Source of the DNA: Phycisphaerae bacterium
GTDB lineage: Bacteria > Planctomycetota > Phycisphaerae > UBA1845
Length of the DNA stretch: 48,985 nucleotides
Direction of reading: 5' to 3'
Assembly: GCA_029260235.1 (NCBI GenBank)
Contig: JAJDDP010000120.1
Coordinates: forward strand, 1-48,985
Shown piece after piece: positions 43,668 through 48,985 of this stretch. The notes beneath the pieces are model-generated. The model ran no database searches, was not told the origin of the DNA, and saw only the letters and a program-made list of their open reading frames with translations. Position 1 is the first letter of the stretch; each line of letters starts with the position of its first letter. The translations under genes were made by a program, and so were the position numbers.

Positions 43668-46073
43668 CTAGGGCGCTGCGCCGGGAATGTCAACGACGCC
43701 CAATTCCTTGGCTCGCGTCTGCTCGGCAATGAGTGTGATCAGTCGGGCGACCACGTCATTCCGTCCGGCGGTCTCGGCAAGCCGTTTGGCCCTTTCTGCC
43801 ACGTCGAGAGCTTCGTCGTACTGTTCGGCTGAGCCGTAGGCCATGCTGAGATGATACAGCGCCTCGGGATCCTCATATCCGAGGCGCTCGCACAGTTTCG
43901 ACGCGACCCGAACGGCCAACGCTGGATCGCGGAAGCGCTTGTCGGGGCAGCTGGTCAAGAATCGCGTGAAGGTGCCGGCTGCTTCGACGCTCTCTGGATC
44001 GATCTCGACACCCTTAGCCAATATCGTTCTGACTTCAGAGAATCGCTGTTCGGTGACCAGCAGCGAAGCCAGCCCCATCCTCACCGACCACAGCGTAGAA
44101 TCTTCGGCCAACAACCTGGCGAAGAGCTCCTCGACAACGCTCTGTTGACCCGACGCCTGCATGGCTACACCCAAGAGCCGGGCACATTCCACATTGGAAG
44201 GGTCCATATCGAAGGCGGCCCGGAGGTGCCCTGCTGCGGCGGAGACCCTCCCGTCGTTGAGAAGCAGCGAGCCAAGCCTCTTACGAGAATCGAAGAACAG
44301 GGGATCCTGTGACAGCACGTCCTCTAGAACTTTGATGGCCTCGTCGATCTCCCCGCTTGCGGCCAACCCCTCCGCCAAAGAATCACCGACGTGGGGCGAA
44401 GGACAGAGCTTCAGGTAGTGGCGGTAGGCTTGTTGAGACTTCGCGAGTTGCCCGCTCATCGAGTAGAGCGCCCCGAGGTAGCGGAATGTCGGTGCAAACT
44501 CGGGATTCCGCCGGGCAATCTCTTCGAGTCCCTTGAGCGTGGGCCTCACATCAGAAGTAATCATGGCACCGTCCATCGTGCGCTCAACCTCTTGAAGAAT
44601 CAGAAGCATCTCTTGGGGATCGCCTCTTGTTGCCGACTGCGCGAGGGTCTTGGCACCGCTGAAGGTGTAGCCCAGTGACTTGAGCTTCGCCAACTCCTGC
44701 GGGTCTAATGCATTCTCTGGTTGGGGAGTCAGCGCGGATTCCAGGTCATCGCCGAACAAGTCTGCTATGTGAGCATGGAGAGCCGATGCCCGCTCGTTCT
44801 GAGCGCCGTAGAGGTTCGCCGATTCTTCAGGATCCTTGGCCAAGTCAACCAGGACGGGTTTGGGACCGTGAATGTACTTCATTTCGTTCTGGAACACCGC
44901 CACCAACGGCGCCCAGCCGTATTGCATCAATCCATGCAGGTTCTCCACATAGATGACGCGGTCCGTGGGGACCGGCTGGGTGAGGTCCAAGCCATCCATT
45001 CCGCTTGGTGCCGGCGCGCCCAACAACGATAGCACGGTCGGCATGATGTCTACCTGGGAAACCCTGGAGGTGAAGTTCAGGCCCCCTTTCAGATTACTCG
45101 GACAATACATAATCATGGGGACATGAATTGAGGAATTGTAGACCAGGAATCCGTGGGCAGCTTCGTTGTGTGAGCCGAGGCTTTCGCCGTGGTCGGCCAC
45201 GACGATTACCAGCGTGCGTTCGGCCTGGCCTGTCTGTTCAAGGGCATCGAGAAGCCGGCCTAGTTGACGATCGGTGAAGGCAATCTCACCGTCGTAGGGA
45301 TTGTCCTCGTATTGCTCGGCGAAGGGGCTGGGCGGTTTGTACCGAGCGTGGGGATCGAAGTAGTGAACCCATAGGAAGAACTTCTCGTCTCCATAATGCT
45401 TCAGCCAGCTCGTGGCTCTATCTGTGGTGGCGTCTGCCTTGCGTTCGGGATGCCGCAGCAGGTCCGTCGGCGCGTGGTCATCCACCTTGTCGTCGTAGCT
45501 GGCAAATCCCTGATTTAGGCCGAACCTCGAATCAAGAACAAACGAAGAGACCTTCGCCGCCGTCCGATACCCCTCCCCAGCCAAAACCTCAGCCAAGGTG
45601 TTCACCTTCTTTCCCAGGGGAAACAGGGCATTCGCCCGGGCGCCGTGATGATAGGGGTACAGCCCACTCATGATGGAGCTATGCGTCGGCAGCGTGGTAG
45701 GAGCGACGGCTGTTGCTCTGGAAAAGAGCACACCCTTGGAGGCTAACCCATCCAAGGTTGGCGTCTGAATGTCTTTGTTGCCGTAGCATCCAATGCGATC
45801 AGGCCTGGCGGTATCCAAGGTGACTATCAGCAGGTTGTAGCCAGCCAGTGAGCCCGGCTTGGCTGGCAGGGATTGGATGGGTGTGAGGCTGTCTGAAATC
45901 TCAACTGCCCGGGCAGGGAGGGTCAGATAGTCAATCACTAACCGAGGTTTGGACGTTTGCGTGTAGTTCCAAATGGCGCCGCCGATGAGCGTCAGCCCGA
46001 CAACCCATTGCCAGTACGCCCAACCTAAGAAGCCCTTGGACAATCTACTTTGTTCTTGGGGAGACTCAGTCAT
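43668..46073 (-). CDS. Membrane-anchored sulfatase-fold hydrolase/transferase with TPRs (first of three)
   Basis: 801 residues from the ATG at 46073. One span (about 17-36), then the sulfatase-fold domain: Asp87 in VTLDTARPDRIGCYG, Thr127-Leu-Pro-Thr-His131 at the nucleophile site, and VADHGESLGSHNE. TPRs follow from about 510. It heads the three-gene run on the minus strand; gaps of about 50 and 90 bases to the next two suggest one transcript. Its linker and core resemble the third gene more than the second, so duplication order was probably second versus first/third (by eye). Reaction unknown. Confidence 0.85.
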   Translation of the reverse strand: MTESPQEQSRLSKGFLGWAYWQWVVGLTLIGGAIWNYTQTSKPRLVIDYLTLPARAVEISDSLTPIQSLPAKPGSLAGYNLLIVTLDTARPDRIGCYGNKDIQTPTLDGLASKGVLFSRATAVAPTTLPTHSSIMSGLYPYHHGARANALFPLGKKVNTLAEVLAGEGYRTAAKVSSFVLDSRFGLNQGFASYDDKVDDHAPTDLLRHPERKADATTDRATSWLKHYGDEKFFLWVHYFDPHARYKPPSPFAEQYEDNPYDGEIAFTDRQLGRLLDALEQTGQAERTLVIVVADHGESLGSHNEAAHGFLVYNSSIHVPMIMYCPSNLKGGLNFTSRVSQVDIMPTVLSLLGAPAPSGMDGLDLTQPVPTDRVIYVENLHGLMQYGWAPLVAVFQNEMKYIHGPKPVLVDLAKDPEESANLYGAQNERASALHAHIADLFGDDLESALTPQPENALDPQELAKLKSLGYTFSGAKTLAQSATRGDPQEMLLILQEVERTMDGAMITSDVRPTLKGLEEIARRNPEFAPTFRYLGALYSMSGQLAKSQQAYRHYLKLCPSPHVGDSLAEGLAASGEIDEAIKVLEDVLSQDPLFFDSRKRLGSLLLNDGRVSAAAGHLRAAFDMDPSNVECARLLGVAMQASGQQSVVEELFARLLAEDSTLWSVRMGLASLLVTEQRFSEVRTILAKGVEIDPESVEAAGTFTRFLTSCPDKRFRDPALAVRVASKLCERLGYEDPEALYHLSMAYGSAEQYDEALDVAERAKRLAETAGRNDVVARLITLIAEQTRAKELGVVDIPGAAP

Positions 46074-46626
46074 AGACAACCATTGCACCTCGAAACGTCC
46101 GAGTTCTTTACGCCCCGACCCTGGTGCCCTCGGACCCAACCACGTTCAAAATCGAGCCGCGCAGTGTAACCTCAATGCAGCGCAACTACCACGGTCCGGG
46201 GCGTTGTGCGCGGCTTTCCGGTGGCCCGGACATCCAGCAATGCTGGTTTGCAGCGTCGCAGCCGTGTCCAAAGCCAGCGTCGGCCGTAGCAGGAAAAATC
46301 GACGTTCCCGGGGCATCAGATGAGTAATTCACCGTCGAACTTGCAGCCATAAGCATCTTGGCAAATGGAGGGTTATCGGGGCTCATGCCCAAAGGGCAGA
46401 TGCACGAGGCTTCGAAGTCCCAACAGCCCATCCATCGACTCTACCGTCGCCGGTGCAGAGGTGTCGCGGTTCGGTTGAATCGAGTGGTTGGTCCCGATAC
46501 GATCACCCTTCCAAGCCCGACTTATGGGACTCCCAGTGGATAGCATTGCAATGCGAAACAGCAAGGTTCAACATTCTGCGCCCGCGAACCAGGACTGCCC
46601 GTCAAGCGAAAAACCTAACAGCATGC
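46074..46626. other. Intergenic region, no supported gene
   Basis: 553 bases. Several short open frames on both strands (for example minus 46186-46431) have no ribosome site or recognisable product. I see no tRNA, no strong terminator after lolD and no clear promoter for the sulfatase-fold run, though one must lie near 46074-46200. Confidence 0.5.
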
Positions 46627-47322
46627 TCAATCGGTCTGGACTCTGCCCTCGACGAGGTTGAGGATGCGGTCGGCTCGATCAGCCACGGCTTGGTCGTGGG
46701 TCACCATGACGATGGTTTGGCCCTGCTTGTGGAGTTCATCGAGGACGGCCAGGATTCCAAGCCCGGTCTTGCGGTCTAGGTTGCCGGTCGGCTCATCAGC
46801 CAAAAGCAGGCGAGGTTTTGTGACGATTGCCCGGGCGATGGCTGCCCGTTGGCGTTCACCGCCTGACAACTCGTTGGGGCGGTGTCTTGCTCGATCCTTC
46901 AAACCGACTGCTTCCATCGCCTCGCTGGCGGATGCCTTCAGCTCCTTCTTGGCAGCAGGCCAGCCTAGAATCGAACAGCCAATCATGTGGGGCAACAGAA
47001 TGTTTTCAAAGACGTTTAGCTCGGGCAACAAGTGGTAGAACTGAAAAATGAACCCCACCTGCGTATTGCGTAGACGCTCTCGTTCCCGTCGAGACTGGGC
47101 AAACACGTCTCGCCGGTCGAAGATGACCGAACCGCGGTCGGGCAAGTCCAACGCCCCGATGATATGCATCAACGTGCTCTTGCCACTACCGCTTGAGCCC
47201 ATGATGGCTGCGAATTCGCCCTCATGAATGCTCAACGATGCCCCACGCAAGACCTGCAAGGGCGAACGGCCCATGATGTAGGCTTTGCAGATGTTGTCAG
47301 CTTGGAGGATTATCTTGCTCAT
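46627..47322 (-). CDS. lolD: ABC transporter ATPase, LolD/MacB type
   Basis: 231 residues from the ATG at 47322, two bases after the lolC stop; the longer frame to 47499 lies within lolC. Walker A GSSGSGKS (42-49), Q-loop in FQFYHLLPELNVFENILLP, signature LSGGERQRAAIARA, Walker B LLLADEPTGNLD and switch His in VTHDQ. It powers release of lipoproteins from the inner membrane to LolA in the Lol pathway. The many lipoproteins in this window would be its substrates. Assignment as LolD rather than another MacB-type ATPase rests on the lysS-lolC-lolD context. Confidence 0.92.
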   Translation of the reverse strand: MSKIILQADNICKAYIMGRSPLQVLRGASLSIHEGEFAAIMGSSGSGKSTLMHIIGALDLPDRGSVIFDRRDVFAQSRRERERLRNTQVGFIFQFYHLLPELNVFENILLPHMIGCSILGWPAAKKELKASASEAMEAVGLKDRARHRPNELSGGERQRAAIARAIVTKPRLLLADEPTGNLDRKTGLGILAVLDELHKQGQTIVMVTHDQAVADRADRILNLVEGRVQTD

Positions 47323-47324
47323 TG

Positions 47325-48908
47325 CTACTCGTAACGCAGTGCATCGACCGGCCAAACACGGGCGGCCAAGATGGCTGGTATCAACGCGCCCAACATCGAC
47401 GCCAGAATCGCGATCAGAACGATCACCGCGGTCTCTTGGAGATCGATGCTGCTGGGGATGCGATCGAAGGTGTACACGTCCGGGCTCCATACCTCCCACG
47501 TGGGGTTGATTCTGACCAGGACCGCTTGAAACTCATTGATGTAGCTGACGAACAAAGCGCCGGCGCACGCCCCCAAGACCGAACCGACGACACCGACGGC
47601 GGCTCCATAGGCAAGGAAGATCGAAGCGATCCCGCTGCTCGATGCACCAAGACTCTTCAGGATGCCGATGTCGCGCGTCTTCTTTTCCACGACCATATAG
47701 AAAATACAGCCAATCAAGACGATAGCGACCAAACTCACCACGCCGTAGAGAATAGCCACCAGCACCTTCTCCTTCTCGACGGCTTCGATGAACGGTCGTT
47801 GGCGTTCTTCCCAGGTTTCTACGGAAACAAAATCGAGCAGCCGGGCTTCATCGTCGGTAGGTGCCTCCGGCAGGTCAGCCCGAAACGACTGCCATAACTC
47901 GCTGATTTTCGTCTTAGCTTGGTTGATGTCTACGCCATCAGCCAGGCGAACCAACATTTGGGAAGTCCGTGGCGGGGAGAAGGTACCGTCTTCGCGCTCG
48001 CGCGGATTCATGCGAAGTATTCTCTGGATCAGATCGAAGTCCGCGTAGACGTTCACGCTGTCTACCTCGTAGACGCCGGTTCGTGAATCATCCGCATAGC
48101 GCATAGCCAAGGTGATCGCCCCCTTGCCGCTGGGGACGCCTTGGGTGGTGACCGGCAGAATGTTCAACAACATCTCTTGACCCACGGAATAGTACCGCGT
48201 GTAGCCTCCCGTCTTATTGCGTTCGTTGATCACGTCACAACCAACGATCATTCCGGGGAGTTCGCCTGATTCCTCCTCAGCGATGCTTCCGGCCCAGTAC
48301 CCCGGCGGTCCGTAAGTCTGAGCGAAGAACCGGTTCCCCGGCAGGCCAGAGAATGGAGCCTTGTCATAATCAGCAAGTTGTTCGGGGGTGGCTGTTTCGC
48401 GCCATTTGGCATGGGCGGCTTCAAAGTCGCCGGGGAGCCGTAGCTGGCCTCGTTCGTCATAACCTGAGACGGGTTGGAGTTGCGGCTGAAACGAAGTCGT
48501 ACCCGGATAGAACCGATCATAATGCAGGCTGTTGGCGAAATCGTTGACCTGCTCATACTCAGCCAATCGAACACCGAGCACACGGGCCGGTTTGGTGTAG
48601 TTCCTGGCTGTGACCCGCAAGATGCCGTAGTTGTAGATCACCGGCGTCGAGAGCACGATCTCTTCAGGCATCTCCTCTTTCAGGAAATCACCGAACTCCT
48701 GATAGAAGGGAAAACCCTGAATGCTGCCGTTGTCGACGACGATGTCGCTGAGCAATCCGCGAGATCGTTCCTTGACCATCTCCAAGAATCCGCCCATGAC
48801 GCTCATCACCACCACCACCATGAAAACGCAAAGCGTCACACTGGCAACCGCAAACAAAGCAATCAACCGTTTGCGAAGGTATCGAAGAGCAAGGACGAAT
48901 TTGTACAT
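47325..48908 (-). CDS. lolC: LolC/LolE-family lipoprotein-releasing permease
   Basis: 527 residues, longer than the about 400-415 of E. coli LolC/LolE; the extra length is in the extracytoplasmic domain (about 45-370). N-terminal span at about 17-40, and three C-terminal spans from about 385 with the FtsX core (VVEKKTRDIGILKSLGASSSGIASIFLAYG). It ends in PVDALRYE, a common end of this family. Its ATG overlaps the lysS stop by one base (TGATG). With LolD it extracts lipoproteins from the inner membrane. A single LolC/E-type gene suggests a homodimeric permease, as in many bacteria with LolF/one-gene systems (inference). Confidence 0.88.
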   Translation of the reverse strand: MYKFVLALRYLRKRLIALFAVASVTLCVFMVVVVMSVMGGFLEMVKERSRGLLSDIVVDNGSIQGFPFYQEFGDFLKEEMPEEIVLSTPVIYNYGILRVTARNYTKPARVLGVRLAEYEQVNDFANSLHYDRFYPGTTSFQPQLQPVSGYDERGQLRLPGDFEAAHAKWRETATPEQLADYDKAPFSGLPGNRFFAQTYGPPGYWAGSIAEEESGELPGMIVGCDVINERNKTGGYTRYYSVGQEMLLNILPVTTQGVPSGKGAITLAMRYADDSRTGVYEVDSVNVYADFDLIQRILRMNPREREDGTFSPPRTSQMLVRLADGVDINQAKTKISELWQSFRADLPEAPTDDEARLLDFVSVETWEERQRPFIEAVEKEKVLVAILYGVVSLVAIVLIGCIFYMVVEKKTRDIGILKSLGASSSGIASIFLAYGAAVGVVGSVLGACAGALFVSYINEFQAVLVRINPTWEVWSPDVYTFDRIPSSIDLQETAVIVLIAILASMLGALIPAILAARVWPVDALRYE

Positions 48909-48985
48909 CAGGCTGAGTCGCCCCCCCCGCCTGAGTCCGCAGATGAATTGGTAGCGCGTTGCAGAGGAAACAGGATCACGTCGCG
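48908..48985 (-). CDS. lysS: Lysyl-tRNA synthetase, C-terminal fragment
   Basis: The last 25 codons run in from the window edge: RDVILFPLQRATNSS and on, ending in a stop at 48910-48908. RDVILFP is the near-invariant class II motif 3 region end of bacterial LysS (usually ...RDVILFPLLRP). The tail after it is Gly/Ser-rich and contains a run of eight G on the coding strand. The stop shares its A with the lolC start. The lysS-lolC-lolD order is known from other bacteria. Confidence 0.88.
   Translation of the reverse strand, partial: RDVILFPLQRATNSSADSGGGGDSA

Noticed and set aside
40833..46073. Sulfatases needing formylglycine maturation
   Set aside because: The Cys/Ser-x-Pro-x-Arg signature is absent in all three proteins.
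46186..46431. An 81-codon Cys-containing minus-strand frame in the gap before lolD
   Set aside because: No ribosome site, no signal or domain; composition fits chance.

Overview
The window looks like chromosomal DNA of a planctomycete, most likely of the Phycisphaerae type. This is an inference from several signs: moderately high GC; secreted proteins with GACC-type cysteine repeats and a double Asp-rich dockerin-like tail; lipoproteins with long N/D/G/S spacers; an ECF sigma factor divergent from a membrane Ser/Thr kinase; sulfatase-fold proteins fused to TPRs; and Gram-negative envelope genes (lpxA, lolCD). I see no rRNA, tRNA, CRISPR array, prophage or intact insertion sequence.

Layout. 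1-5.2 kb: a partial GNAT acetyltransferase, an MreC-like protein, a secreted EEP-fold nuclease/phosphatase with Cys repeats, a lamin-tail-like domain and dockerin-like tail, and two unassigned membrane proteins. 5.3-7.6 kb: serA and a divergent class V cysteine desulfurase. 7.6-11.1 kb: a papain-like lipoprotein protease with 11 tandem pentapeptides, a flavodoxin-fold protein, and two tiny membrane-protein ORFs below the usual size cutoff. 11.1-16.7 kb: a signalling block with a Ser/Thr kinase-CHASE2 receptor, an ECF sigma factor, an unknown protein, a soluble histidine kinase and a NarL-type regulator. 17.1-20.7 kb: a minus-strand cluster of a STAS protein, an unknown acidic protein, a LolA-like lipoprotein and an RDD membrane protein. 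21-26 kb: a lipoprotein, a sigma-70 factor, gpmI and the rplM-rpsI operon. 26-31.3 kb: a strongly folded intergenic segment, a TPR-SPOR lipoprotein, lpxA, a zinc-ribbon membrane protein and a thrombospondin-type-3 lipoprotein. 31.7-36.2 kb: an OPT transporter, a lone fliM and aroA. 36.3-46.1 kb: a TMTC-like membrane glycosyltransferase with TPRs, converging on three tandem sulfatase-fold/TPR proteins. 46.6-49 kb: the end of lysS, then lolC and lolD.

Housekeeping genes (serA, gpmI, aroA, rplM, rpsI, lpxA, lolCD, lysS) are mixed with envelope and regulatory genes, as expected of a core chromosome. The least explained parts are three. The three sulfatase-fold paralogues all carry Thr-x-Pro-x-His where Cys/Ser-x-Pro-x-Arg is expected, and lie next to a TMTC-like enzyme. 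The intergenic segment at about 26.30-26.57 kb has two helix-closed domains. The tandem 31- and 41-codon membrane ORFs lie near 10.9 kb. Every function here is read from sequence motifs by eye; no alignment, folding or database search was run.
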